Shown here: positions 26,018-35,124 of the stretch, one piece after another
Numbering within the stretch: position 1 is the first letter of the stretch
Layout of the letters: each line of letters starts with the position of its first letter
Source of the DNA: Pseudoflavitalea sp. G-6-1-2
GTDB lineage: Bacteria > Bacteroidota > Bacteroidia > Chitinophagales > Chitinophagaceae
Assembly: GCF_012927185.1 (NCBI RefSeq)
Contig: NZ_JABBGB010000003.1
Span: 1,178,001-1,242,000 of the forward strand
Reading direction: 5' to 3'
Length of the DNA stretch: 64,000 nt
Program-made: the position numbers and the translations under genes
Notes under the pieces: model-generated
Database searches by the model: none
The model's input: only the letters and a program-made list of their open reading frames with translations
What the model was told of the DNA's origin: nothing

Positions 26018-26650
26018 ATGAAGTTAATAATTGATTGTCAGTATTTTACACCGGTTATCTTACACCAGATTTCTACAGATTTCACACATATTGTTTTTGA
26101 TGCATATGATCGCTATCAGAAAGTGAGTTTTCGCAACCGGGCGGTGGTGCTTGGTGGCAACGGTGAGATCATGCTGAGTGTTCCCCTGATCGATGGCCGG
26201 GAACAAAGACGACCGATGAAGGATGTCCGCATCGCCAATAATGCCGACTGGCAATCCCAACATTTCAAGACCCTCAAGAGCTGCTATAACCGCTCCCCCT
26301 GGTTCCAGTTTTTCGAGCACGAGCTGCTTGCTTTATATGAGAAAAAATTTGAATGGCTGATGGATTGGAACCTGGCCTGCTGGGAATGGTCGGTGAAGAA
26401 AACCGGTGGTACATTTACTACGGAAATCACCGAAAGCTATCAGGAGGAATATGATCCCGCAGAGTGGCTCGACCTCCGGAACCGGATCCGGGTGCAAACC
26501 CTCAATCAGGATTTTCCGAACCCCGTGAAGTACAATCAGGTCTTCGAAGACCGACATGGATTTGTACCCAATTGCTCCGTTCTCGACCTCATTTTCTGCG
26601 AAGGAAAAAATGCCCGGTCGCTGCTGATGAAGGCACAAAAACAGCTGTGA
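26018..26650 (+). CDS. WbqC family protein
   Basis: 210 aa from the ATG at 26018, where the typical N-terminus KLIIDCQYFTPV begins. The family marks are AVVLGGNGEIMLSVPLI, WQSQHFKTLKSCYNRSPWF and a long helical C-terminal half. WbqC proteins are found in polysaccharide loci and in Bacteroidota core genomes. Their enzymatic role is not firmly established. A terminator hairpin stands between it and the next gene. Confidence 0.85.
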   Translation: MKLIIDCQYFTPVILHQISTDFTHIVFDAYDRYQKVSFRNRAVVLGGNGEIMLSVPLIDGREQRRPMKDVRIANNADWQSQHFKTLKSCYNRSPWFQFFEHELLALYEKKFEWLMDWNLACWEWSVKKTGGTFTTEITESYQEEYDPAEWLDLRNRIRVQTLNQDFPNPVKYNQVFEDRHGFVPNCSVLDLIFCEGKNARSLLMKAQKQL

Positions 26651-26717
26651 AAAACCGGGGTTGGTGAAATATCCGACTACAGGTAGTATGGCAAATAATC
26701 AATATATTTAGTGTAGA

Positions 26718-26746
26718 GCCGGGTCCTTAATACCCGGCTTCTTTTT
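26718..26746 (+). terminator. Terminator hairpin just upstream of the T9SS cargo gene
   Basis: GCCGGGT and ACCCGGC pair around a seven-base loop and are followed by TTCTTTTT. The tail ends only six bases before the ATG at 26753. It would end the WbqC transcript; if the next gene's promoter lies upstream, it is also in its leader. Confidence 0.75.
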
Positions 26747-26752
26747 GCTTGC

Positions 26753-29700
26753 ATGGCTAAAATCCAACTACTGATCCTACTGCTGACTGGCTGCTATTTT
26801 GCCCATGGGCAGGACTTCACCAATAAGGGTAAAGAGTTCTGGCTGGGCTTCGGAAACCATCAGGATATGTACACGGCCAGTAAGCCGATGATGGACATTT
26901 ATATTACTTCCGAAACAGACACAAGGGTAACGGTTGATGTACCCGCACTGGGTATCACAATCGGTACCTACAATGTGAAGGCAAATAAAATTACTGAGGT
27001 AACCAGCTTCCCCGATCTGTTATGGCTGGCCGAAGAAGGAGTGAGTGGTAAGGGTATTCATATTGTTGCCGAGCAACCGGTGGTGGTGTACAGTCAGATC
27101 TTTCTTGCCCAGGCTTCGGGTACTTCTTTATGTCTTCCTGTCAGTACTTTAGGTAGCGAATATTACTCCGTAAACTTTACTCAGGCAGCAAATACGGGCC
27201 CTACGAACGCTACGTCTTACAGCTATTTTTTTGTGGTGGCCACCTCGGATAATACCAGGCTTGAAATCAAACCGGCCGCTACGGCTTTGAATGGTTCGAT
27301 GGTTGCCGGACAAACGTATACAGTCAACCTGAACAAAGGGGAGGTTTTCAATTATCTCAGCCGGACCGATCTCACCGGTTCGATGGTTCGTTCCGTAAAT
27401 TCCGGAACGGGTTGCAATAAAGTAGCGATGTTTTGCGGAAGCGGAAAAATCGGGATTGGATGCAGTGGTGCCGTCCAGGGCAGCGACAATCTGTTTCAGC
27501 AGATGTATCCGATGGTAACCTGGGGTAAAAAATACCTGACGGTTCCGAGTCTCACAAGGCCGAGGAATTTTTATCGGGTCATCCGTCCTGATCCATCCAT
27601 TCAGGTTAAAGTGGATGGCGTGCAAATTCCGGGCAGTTCATTTATTAATAATTTTTATTATCAGTTCGACGATTCGAATCCGCATTTGATTGAAGGGAAC
27701 GGACCGATTGCAGTTGCTCAATATTTTACTTCCAAAAACTGCGGCGAGCCGACCGGGAATGGAGATCCTGAAATGATTTTTCTGAATCCTGTAGAGCAGG
27801 TGCTTAATCATACTGCGCTCCCAACTATGAGAATGGGGACTACAGAGTTCCGGCATCACTACTTTAATGCTGTTGTAAAAAACAACCCTGGTATCATCAA
27901 TTCCTTTACCATCGATGGTATGAATGTCTCTGGTTCATTTCGGCCGCATCCTGCTGATCCTGCGTATGCATATGTGCAGCTTGAAATAGGAGCAGGCGCT
28001 GAGGCAGAACCAACTTCTCATGTTATCAACTGTGATTCCGGGTTCAATGCTATCGTCTACGGATTCAGTGAAAACGAAAGCTACGGATACTCCGCCGGTA
28101 CCAATCTCTCCGACCTCTATCAATACATCACCGTTCAGAACGATCACGGAGCCGTCAACTTCCCGGCAGGATGCAAGAGCAGTCCGTTTTCCCTCGCCAT
28201 GACCTTCCCATATGAACCCACCCGCATCCAATGGATTTTCGGACCCAGGCTGAACGCGATGGGGGTGCGGGACAGCATCATCAATAACCCGGTCTTCGAT
28301 TCCAGCTGGACACTCGACGGAGGGCTCACCCTCTATCGCTACAAACTTAAACGTCCCGATAAAGTAGCTGCCACCGGAACCTATCCCATCCGGGTAAAAG
28401 TGATAAACCCTACTTTGGGCGGATGTTCAGGTGAACAAGAGTTGGGTTTTGATTTTCAGTTGTTTGATAAACCTGTCGCCAATTTCAATTTTACGCATGC
28501 CGGATGTTTTACAGACGATGTAATGCTCGTCGATAATGCAATTCCAAAAGGGCGGCCCGTCAACAATTGGTATTGGGGAATGGGCAATGGCGCTACTATT
28601 TTAAAGCAATCATCTCCTGCATACCGATACCCGGATGCCGGTACTTACACTATCAGCCACGCCGTGATCACCGATATCGGATGCACGTCTGATACTATCA
28701 AAAAGGACATCACCATCTATGCACTTCCCGAAGCGAAGTTTGAACTGAAAGATGCCCTCTGCGAAAAAGCAGCGGTGCGGATGGTTAGTCTGAGCAATGG
28801 CTTTGGAGTTCCGATCAATAACCTTACCTGGGATTTCGGAGACGGGAACACCGGTGCCGGTACTCAGGTAACACATACTTACGAGACTACAGGACCTCAA
28901 ACCATTAGCCTGCAGGTAACAACCGCCAAAGGATGCAAGAGCCCGGTCTATGTTCAACGGCTTGCAGTAAACGCTTCGCCGGTGGTGGATTTTACGCTGC
29001 CGGCGATCTGTGTGCTCGATCCTGCATCGTTCAGAGATGCCAGTACCATCTCCGATAATTCGGCTTCCCGGTTCAGCTGGCTCTGGAAATTCGGTGACGG
29101 CAATACGGCCACCGATCAGCACCCCGTGTACAATTATGCCAATGCCGGCGATTATCAGGTGGCCCTTACGGTTAAATCGGGAGATGGGTGCGCCACTACG
29201 CTCACCAAACCATTTACCGTTAATGGGGTGGTGCAGGCCGCCGATATTGTGGTGGATGCCACACAGAGTTTCTGTGCCAATCAGGAACTGGTTATCAAAG
29301 ATGCCAGCCGCATTGAAAGCGGCCACTTACTGAAAACAATCGTCTGGTGGGATTACGACCGCGATCCTGGTCTCGGATTTACCGATGCAGAACCCGTTGC
29401 CGGTAAATCATATGCGCATCAATACAGTGATTTTGGTACTCCTCCAACAAATAATTACAAAATTGTATATCAGGCGTATACCGGTACTGCCTGTTATAAA
29501 AGTGTAAGTAAGATCGTTACCCTCAAATCGAGTCCGCTGATTGTTTTTGGCTCCCTGCCTGCGGTCTGTGAAGATGCTGCTCCGCTGCAAATTCCTGCCC
29601 GCGAAAGTCTTGGTATTGGTGGGACCGGACTGTTCACCGGACCGGGAGTAAGCGCTTCCGGACTCTTCGATCCGCGGTTAGCCGGCCCCGGCCGTCACGA

Positions 29701-30271
29701 TATCACTTTTAGTTTCCGGTCGCCAAACGGATGCAACGCATCCACCACTCAGGTGATGCAGGTAAACCCTTCGCCGAAGGCAGATGCCGGTCCGGATAAA
29801 GGCGTACTTCCCGATGGCTTCGTATTGCTGCAGGGTGGTGGAACCGGCGATGGTTTGCGATACAGCTGGTCGCCCGTTGCCACACTCAACGATCCCTTCC
29901 GGGCGCAGCCCACGGCCGCTCCGAAAGAAGATACGAAGTATACACTCACTGTTACCTCACCCGAAAACTGTTCGGGGACCGACGAGGTGCTGGTGAAAAT
30001 ATTACCTAAGATAGTAGTGCCTAATGCCTTCACTCCCAATGGAGACGGCATCAACGATACATGGGTGTTGCAGTACCTCGAAACCTATCCGAACTGTACG
30101 GTGGATGTGTTCAACCGCTATGGTCAGCGCGTATTCACTTCCGTTGGATATGGCCGCCCATGGGATGGAAGAACCAATGGCAACCTGCTTCCGGCAGCCA
30201 CTTATTACTGGGTGATCAATCCGCGAAACGGTAAAGACGTACTCAAGGGATCGGTCACCATCATACGATAA
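26753..30271 (+). CDS. Large secreted protein: IgGFN-like N-terminus, PKD domains, gliding-motility C-terminal domain
   Basis: 1172 aa. Signal peptide (1-19, ending AHGQ), then about 470 residues of the IgGFN-binding type (FTNKGKEFWLGFGNHQDMY, KGIHIVAEQPVVVYSQ, VSTLGSEYYSVNF). Several PKD-type repeats follow, each with a WDFGDG-like core (TWDFGDGNTGAGTQVTHTY, WLWKFGDGNTATDQHPVYNY). The end is a CHU_C / gliding-motility-associated C-terminal domain starting VPNAFTPNGDGINDTW and finishing in KGSVTIIR, the type B sorting signal for type IX secretion. It is therefore predicted to be exported by T9SS to the cell surface or medium. The gene just downstream encodes a PorP/SprF protein, the usual partner of type B cargo. 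Confidence 0.92.
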   Translation: MAKIQLLILLLTGCYFAHGQDFTNKGKEFWLGFGNHQDMYTASKPMMDIYITSETDTRVTVDVPALGITIGTYNVKANKITEVTSFPDLLWLAEEGVSGKGIHIVAEQPVVVYSQIFLAQASGTSLCLPVSTLGSEYYSVNFTQAANTGPTNATSYSYFFVVATSDNTRLEIKPAATALNGSMVAGQTYTVNLNKGEVFNYLSRTDLTGSMVRSVNSGTGCNKVAMFCGSGKIGIGCSGAVQGSDNLFQQMYPMVTWGKKYLTVPSLTRPRNFYRVIRPDPSIQVKVDGVQIPGSSFINNFYYQFDDSNPHLIEGNGPIAVAQYFTSKNCGEPTGNGDPEMIFLNPVEQVLNHTALPTMRMGTTEFRHHYFNAVVKNNPGIINSFTIDGMNVSGSFRPHPADPAYAYVQLEIGAGAEAEPTSHVINCDSGFNAIVYGFSENESYGYSAGTNLSDLYQYITVQNDHGAVNFPAGCKSSPFSLAMTFPYEPTRIQWIFGPRLNAMGVRDSIINNPVFDSSWTLDGGLTLYRYKLKRPDKVAATGTYPIRVKVINPTLGGCSGEQELGFDFQLFDKPVANFNFTHAGCFTDDVMLVDNAIPKGRPVNNWYWGMGNGATILKQSSPAYRYPDAGTYTISHAVITDIGCTSDTIKKDITIYALPEAKFELKDALCEKAAVRMVSLSNGFGVPINNLTWDFGDGNTGAGTQVTHTYETTGPQTISLQVTTAKGCKSPVYVQRLAVNASPVVDFTLPAICVLDPASFRDASTISDNSASRFSWLWKFGDGNTATDQHPVYNYANAGDYQVALTVKSGDGCATTLTKPFTVNGVVQAADIVVDATQSFCANQELVIKDASRIESGHLLKTIVWWDYDRDPGLGFTDAEPVAGKSYAHQYSDFGTPPTNNYKIVYQAYTGTACYKSVSKIVTLKSSPLIVFGSLPAVCEDAAPLQIPARESLGIGGTGLFTGPGVSASGLFDPRLAGPGRHDITFSFRSPNGCNASTTQVMQVNPSPKADAGPDKGVLPDGFVLLQGGGTGDGLRYSWSPVATLNDPFRAQPTAAPKEDTKYTLTVTSPENCSGTDEVLVKILPKIVVPNAFTPNGDGINDTWVLQYLETYPNCTVDVFNRYGQRVFTSVGYGRPWDGRTNGNLLPAATYYWVINPRNGKDVLKGSVTIIR

Positions 30272-30280
30272 CCGAATAAC

Positions 30281-31300
30281 ATGAAGCTGATCTGTAGCTT
30301 TTGCCTTATGATAATGCTCACCGGTCTGCGGGCGCAGCAGCTGCCGCATTACAGCCAGTACATGCTGAATCAGTACATCATCAATCCGGCGTTAACGGGC
30401 ATCGAGAATTATATCGATGTGAAGGCCAGCCATCGCCACCAGTGGGTGGGCATCGACGGTGCGCCCGTAACCACTTACCTCAGCGCACATGCGCCGATCG
30501 GCAAGAAAGATTTCCGTACATCCGCTACAGGTGTTCGTATTCCGGGAGAGAATCCGAGAGGAAAACAATGGTGGGAAGATTATACGGCGTCGGAGCCGCA
30601 TCATGGCATCGGCATTCAACTGATCAATGATAAAACCGGACCGCTAAACCGGTTCTCAGGATATCTCACCTATGCCTATCATGTCGGCATCAGCGGAAAG
30701 ACCAGTCTGGCAGCGGGTTTCGGGGCAGGACTCACCAACCTGAGGCTGAATACCGATAAACTGAATTTCGGAGTGATCACACCGGTGGATCCGGCTGTGT
30801 ATGAGAACCGGTCCCTCAATTATATCAGGCCCGATTTTACAGCGGGATTATACCTGTACTCGGCATCTTATTTTCTCGGTCTTTCTGCGCAGCAGATCAT
30901 CCCCCAGAAAATAAAATTCTCCGACAATGCCGTGAGTCCGGCAGATGGAAAGCAGGTACCGCATGTTTTCGCAACGGCAGGCTACCGTTTTCTGCTGACC
31001 GAAGATTTCAATTGTATGCCTTCGGTGATGGTGAAATACATCAAACCACTGCCTGTGCAGGCCGATCTGAATGTGAAGCTGCAATACCACGATCTCGCGT
31101 GGATAGGCGCCAGTTACAGAACAGGGGAGGGTTTTGCCGCCATGCTCGGCATGAATATTTCCAGCTCACTCAATATCGGATACGCATACGATTATACTAC
31201 CACGCGACTGAATACCGTGAGTAAGGGAACGCATGAGATCCTCATCGGATTCATGATCGGCAATAAATACGGGAGCTGGTGCCCGAAGAATGTTTGGTAA
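30281..31300 (+). CDS. PorP/SprF family T9SS outer-membrane protein
   Basis: 339 aa. Signal peptide (1-18, MLTGLRAQ), then the family N-terminus QLPHYSQYMLNQYIINPALT and strand repeats of a 12- to 14-strand barrel. Typical marks are SHRHQWVGIDGAPVTTYLSA and a C-terminal NIGYAYDYTTTRLN. PorP/SprF proteins bind type B C-terminal domains of T9SS cargo at the outer membrane. It starts nine bases after the cargo gene, a pairing well known in Bacteroidota. It ends 11 bases from the convergent M56 gene. Confidence 0.92.
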   Translation: MKLICSFCLMIMLTGLRAQQLPHYSQYMLNQYIINPALTGIENYIDVKASHRHQWVGIDGAPVTTYLSAHAPIGKKDFRTSATGVRIPGENPRGKQWWEDYTASEPHHGIGIQLINDKTGPLNRFSGYLTYAYHVGISGKTSLAAGFGAGLTNLRLNTDKLNFGVITPVDPAVYENRSLNYIRPDFTAGLYLYSASYFLGLSAQQIIPQKIKFSDNAVSPADGKQVPHVFATAGYRFLLTEDFNCMPSVMVKYIKPLPVQADLNVKLQYHDLAWIGASYRTGEGFAAMLGMNISSSLNIGYAYDYTTTRLNTVSKGTHEILIGFMIGNKYGSWCPKNVW

Positions 31301-31311
31301 TAGAATGGAAT

Positions 31312-33147
31312 TTAGATGTCGACCACTTTTTTGCGAACCTTCGCCTTCATCTCAGGCTTGATGTTCTCCAGCAGTCTTTCTTCTATGATCTCCTGACGGA
31401 GCTGATCGCGCTCTGCTACCTTGCGTTGACGCTGACGCTGGTAGTTTTCCAGTTTCTTCTGCCATTCGGCCTGTGCTTTGGAATACATGGCTGCTTCTTC
31501 TTCGGCATTGCCCTGCGCGTATTGGCTAAGTCTCAGGCAGGTGATTTCGAGGAAGGCTTTCTGGAGTTCTTTGCGGATCTCGGTGCCGCTCATTTTTACG
31601 CCTTTGTCAGACAATTCGCGTTCGAGTTTGGGCCAGTCGATCTGACGGAGAGCAGCCATTGCTTTTTCCATTGCCTGGCGTGCCTGCAGTTGTGGGGAAA
31701 CAACAGGGTACTCTTTGGGAGTGGTGGAATCCTGCATGTACTGATAATAAAAAGTACGGGCAGGTACATACGCTCTGATCTCGGCAGTGTACACCGGAGC
31801 GGGATCAGGAGCGGCCGCCGCATAGCTGATCATGGTATAATCACGTTGATCGAAATTGTTGTTAACCTGTATGTTCAGCTGTGTTTCAACGGCTTGATGA
31901 TGTTCGATTTTTGATGCAGCCTGAATGTCGTAGGCCAGTTGCAGAATTCTTTCTGCATCATCTGCACTCAGTTCAACCAGCGAAGGCATCATGTCGGGGT
32001 TGATGCTTTCTTCTTTTTTGCAGGGTTTTTTCTTGCCCGCCTTGCATACCTGATGATCGGATTTTTTATCTTTTGCAGCAGGTGTTTCGAATTTCACCTG
32101 ACGCAGATCTCCGTTGTTATTGAAAATATACGGATATACTTTTTTCACAATCACATTGCCAGGGTTGTATAATCCGATGAATCCGAAAGTGAGGGCGGTG
32201 AGCAGATAGGCGATCATGCGCTGGCTAACGGGTGTGCTCACCTGCGGCTGCTGCAGAATGCGTTTTACGCGATGCAGCAGTACGGGCGTTTTACTTCCGG
32301 TGGCAGCAACGGCCAGATTGCAGCCGGGTGCTGTGCGCTGCTGTTCGAGAATCAACAGGGAAGTGGCATATTCTGCGGGGTCGTAGCGGAACTGGAGTAC
32401 CAGGTCGTCGCAGCTGTTCTCGCGTTCTTTGCGGATAACATTGGAGAGCCATTTCGCAAAGGGGTTGAAGAACAATATCACTTCCACACAGGCCATCAAG
32501 ATATTGATGAGGTAATCGTTGCGTTTGATATGTTTCAGCTCGTGCAGCAGAATGGCTTCTGTCTGTTTGATGCTGAGGTGGTTCACGATGGCCAGAGGCA
32601 GCAGTATCACGGGTTTCCAGAAGCCCATGGTCATGGGTACTTCAACGGCTGAAGAAAGCCGGAGTACCACATTCTTTTTGATGCCCATATGTGCGGCGGC
32701 CTGCTGCAGAAATACGCGCAGTTCAGGAGCGGCCTTAACGGTCTGGACTTTCAGTATCTGTTGAGTCTGACGATATCGGTGATAGAAACGAATGAACAAC
32801 CAAACCGCTGCCAGCAGGTAAGCCATGCTCAGCAGGGGAAGGGCCGATTCGATGAGACGTGAAGTGTGTGAGAACAATCCGAGTGAAAGCTGTTCGTCGG
32901 GATAGAGCGAAATCACGGCGGGGGCGGAAGCTGCATTGTAAAAATGCATGGCCAGCGTGATCATAAACCAGACTGCACCTCCGGCCAGCGACAGCAGCGC
33001 GATGGTATGTCGCTGACGCGATTCGTACTTTTTGCCGTTGCCGGTGAGGATCACATAAACCAACCACAACAACCCCATCTGCCAGAGGCTGTCGATCAAT
33101 GACCATCCCAATGCCTTCAGGAAAGCGGACTGGTACACTTCATTCAT
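31312..33147 (-). CDS. BlaR1-type M56 family membrane metallopeptidase
   Basis: 611 aa. Four membrane helices in the N-terminal part surround a zinc protease domain with HExxH-type motif HELKH (AILLHELKHIKRNDYLINI) and a downstream glutamate in RKERENSCDDLVLQ. The C-terminal half (about 350-611) is a periplasmic or extended region rich in Glu, Lys and Gln with helical repeats and no penicillin-binding domain. Partner of the BlaI-type repressor four bases upstream: in known systems the peptidase senses a signal and triggers repressor cleavage. The signal here is unlikely to be a beta-lactam since the sensor domain is absent. Confidence 0.9.
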   Translation of the reverse strand: MNEVYQSAFLKALGWSLIDSLWQMGLLWLVYVILTGNGKKYESRQRHTIALLSLAGGAVWFMITLAMHFYNAASAPAVISLYPDEQLSLGLFSHTSRLIESALPLLSMAYLLAAVWLFIRFYHRYRQTQQILKVQTVKAAPELRVFLQQAAAHMGIKKNVVLRLSSAVEVPMTMGFWKPVILLPLAIVNHLSIKQTEAILLHELKHIKRNDYLINILMACVEVILFFNPFAKWLSNVIRKERENSCDDLVLQFRYDPAEYATSLLILEQQRTAPGCNLAVAATGSKTPVLLHRVKRILQQPQVSTPVSQRMIAYLLTALTFGFIGLYNPGNVIVKKVYPYIFNNNGDLRQVKFETPAAKDKKSDHQVCKAGKKKPCKKEESINPDMMPSLVELSADDAERILQLAYDIQAASKIEHHQAVETQLNIQVNNNFDQRDYTMISYAAAAPDPAPVYTAEIRAYVPARTFYYQYMQDSTTPKEYPVVSPQLQARQAMEKAMAALRQIDWPKLERELSDKGVKMSGTEIRKELQKAFLEITCLRLSQYAQGNAEEEAAMYSKAQAEWQKKLENYQRQRQRKVAERDQLRQEIIEERLLENIKPEMKAKVRKKVVDI

Positions 33148-33151
33148 GCGT

Positions 33152-33535
33152 CTATTGTTTTTTCAGGTTGTTGAGCATTTGCTGAATGGCCTCCAGTTCT
33201 TCGGGGGAGGCTTTGTGATTGCCGAGGGCCTGCATCACCATGGCGGTGGGAGAGCCACCGAACAGGGTATCGATCATTTTGCCAACGAGATGTTTCTGCG
33301 TTTTTTCCTTGCTCACGGTTGCCTGATAGATATGCGTTTTGATGCTGTCATCCCTTTTCACCAGCCCCTTCTCGTGCATGATCTGCATCAGCTTGAGTGT
33401 GGTGGTGTAACCGGCTTCCTTGTTCTTGAGCAGCTCTTCGTGCACTTCGCGCACGCTGGCTGTTCCTCTGTCCCACAATACCTGCAATATCTCCAGCTCG
33501 CTCTCTGTGGGTTTGATAGGTTTTGTATTTGCCAT
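33152..33535 (-). CDS. BlaI/MecI-type transcriptional repressor
   Basis: 127 aa from the ATG at 33533-33535. Winged helix in residues about 5-75: PTESELEILQVLWDRGTASV, then VHEELLKNKEAGYTTTLKLM as recognition helix, and MHEKGLVKRDDS as the wing start. A C-terminal dimerisation segment follows. It should repress its own operon with the M56 peptidase. No clear inverted-repeat operator (TACAnnTGTA form) was seen between 33536 and 33640. Confidence 0.92.
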   Translation of the reverse strand: MANTKPIKPTESELEILQVLWDRGTASVREVHEELLKNKEAGYTTTLKLMQIMHEKGLVKRDDSIKTHIYQATVSKEKTQKHLVGKMIDTLFGGSPTAMVMQALGNHKASPEELEAIQQMLNNLKKQ

Positions 33536-33638
33536 AACCAATGGAATGATTTGCCCCAATATACGATATCTTTCGTAACAAAATGTTAAGATGCCCTTAC
33601 AATTTGTATAATCAACATGATAAAAAGAAGGAGAGATT

Positions 33639-33661
33639 GCCCGGACGGAGGTATTCCGGGC
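33639..33661 (-). terminator. Hairpin after the MutS-like operon
   Basis: GCCCGGA and TCCGGGC pair around a nine-base loop. On the minus strand a C/T-rich tail with TTTTT a little farther on follows. It lies beyond the 11-bp repeat array and before blaI, and may end the long upstream operon. Confidence 0.45.
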
Positions 33662-33684
33662 TAAACGGCGGGAGGGGGCGCGAT

Positions 33685-33814
33685 CCGATAGTTATCCGAC
33701 TGTTATCCGATGATCAGGCGTAGGTATCCGATGGTTAACCGACCGGGAGCCGAAGATCAGCCGACTATTAGCCGGAGATATCCGATGATCAGCCGGAAGA
33801 TATCCGGCGATCAG
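33685..33814. repeat. 11-bp-period tandem repeat array (about 12 units)
   Basis: Read on the plus strand, twelve consecutive units begin with CCG (one with GCG): ten of 11 bases and two of 10. The commonest form is CCGATGATCAG; others include CCGACTGTTAT, CCGAAGATCAG and CCGGCGATCAG. The array begins inside the stop region of the last MutS-like gene (stop at 33811-33813) and fills the gap toward blaI. The period is close to one helical turn. Confidence 0.75.
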
Positions 33815-35124
33815 TCATTCAATAAGTCCAGTATCCCTTCATTATTGATGATCAGCATACCCTGCCTGTCTTCCGTAATGCCCCTTTCCAGCTTATACGG
33901 ATAGCGCGGATGCAGCCCCTCCATTATAGTAGGCATATAAACAAACTGAATATTGTTCTTTCCTTTCAATGCTTCTCCTACTTCTATAATATGTGTAGAT
34001 ACGATGAACAGGCAATCCCTGTAATCTGCAAAACCTTCCGTCACCGCCAATGTACCATCATAGGCGTCTTTCACATTGGTGCCTTTGAAAAGCTCATCAA
34101 ACATGAGCAGTAACCGCTTACCACTGGCAGCGGCTACTGCTGCTTGTTTCACACGCACAACTTCTGCATAAAAATGGCTATACCCTAATCCGATATTATC
34201 GGCAACATTGATGCTTGAGTACAAACCTTCCCTTACGGAGAACTCCATAAAACTGGCCGCTACCGGAAAACCCATATGAGCGAGATAGAAATTTATACCG
34301 ATGGCTTTCATCAGGGTGGATTTACCGGCCATGTTGGCGCCGGTTAAGAACAGTACATTGGAGTTGTTGTCCATTTTCAGATCATTTCCAATGGCACGAT
34401 CCACGCAGGGGTGGGCGAGGTTCCTTGCTTCGAGTTTGTTGATGGTGGGCGGCAGGGCCGTGGCGTAATGGAATCCCCGGCTTGTTGCAGTATTGCCTAC
34501 TGCAATGTTCACATCGAGTTCATTGATGAATTCATTTACGTTCAGCAGCTTTTCTTTCATCCGGCCTTTCAGCAGGTATTCATAAAAAGCGAGGGTACTG
34601 GTGGGAAGTGCCTGATAGATATCGATCAGGCGGAGCCGCTCCAGCTCCGGTGTTTCCAGAATGCTTTTGATGGCACGGAACCTGCTCTGGAACGGACTTT
34701 CAATACCGGCTAGCGGCTCTATGAACTGATGGCATTTGTTCAGGGTTACGATGGTAGCCTGCAGCCCCTGCATCATTTTTTTATAGCGTTCGTCGCGGGT
34801 AATGGACGAGAGCAGTTTTTTTATCAACGTGGCTGCCATTACCAATGCCTTATTTTTGCCGGACTCCGTATCCAGAAATTCACGCATCAGCGTTAGTTGA
34901 GCTGCATCGAACGGGAAACTCAGTTTTTGTTGCTGGAAGAATTGAAAGATGCTGCTGCGCTGATTGATGGCCTGCGCATCCTGCAGGGGATTGCGGAACA
35001 TATGATCCAGCAATTGCTCTCCGCCACGGGTCTTTACCTGAGCAAATAATCCATACACAGAACCCTGGCGGAACTTGCCGAGGATATTCAGTTCTTCTAT
35101 TGTTTGTTTGTCGTTGTTAAACAT
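33811..35124 (-). CDS. MutS-like ATPase, second of a tandem pair
   Basis: 437 aa. The C-terminal half is a MutS domain V ATPase: Walker A TGANMAGKSTLMKA, a FSVREGLYSSINVADNIGLG loop, Walker B RLLLMFDELFKGTN and a STHIIEVG element. The N-terminal half keeps the helical core/lever part only; the mismatch-binding and connector domains of true MutS (about 850 aa) are absent, as is the Smr nuclease domain of MutS2. The start MFNNDKQTIEEL was chosen because it aligns with the start of its upstream paralog and overlaps that gene's stop by eight bases (ATGTTTAA); an ATG at 35145 is an alternative. Function unknown; probably translated together with the paralog. Confidence 0.82.
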   Translation of the reverse strand: MFNNDKQTIEELNILGKFRQGSVYGLFAQVKTRGGEQLLDHMFRNPLQDAQAINQRSSIFQFFQQQKLSFPFDAAQLTLMREFLDTESGKNKALVMAATLIKKLLSSITRDERYKKMMQGLQATIVTLNKCHQFIEPLAGIESPFQSRFRAIKSILETPELERLRLIDIYQALPTSTLAFYEYLLKGRMKEKLLNVNEFINELDVNIAVGNTATSRGFHYATALPPTINKLEARNLAHPCVDRAIGNDLKMDNNSNVLFLTGANMAGKSTLMKAIGINFYLAHMGFPVAASFMEFSVREGLYSSINVADNIGLGYSHFYAEVVRVKQAAVAAASGKRLLLMFDELFKGTNVKDAYDGTLAVTEGFADYRDCLFIVSTHIIEVGEALKGKNNIQFVYMPTIMEGLHPRYPYKLERGITEDRQGMLIINNEGILDLLND

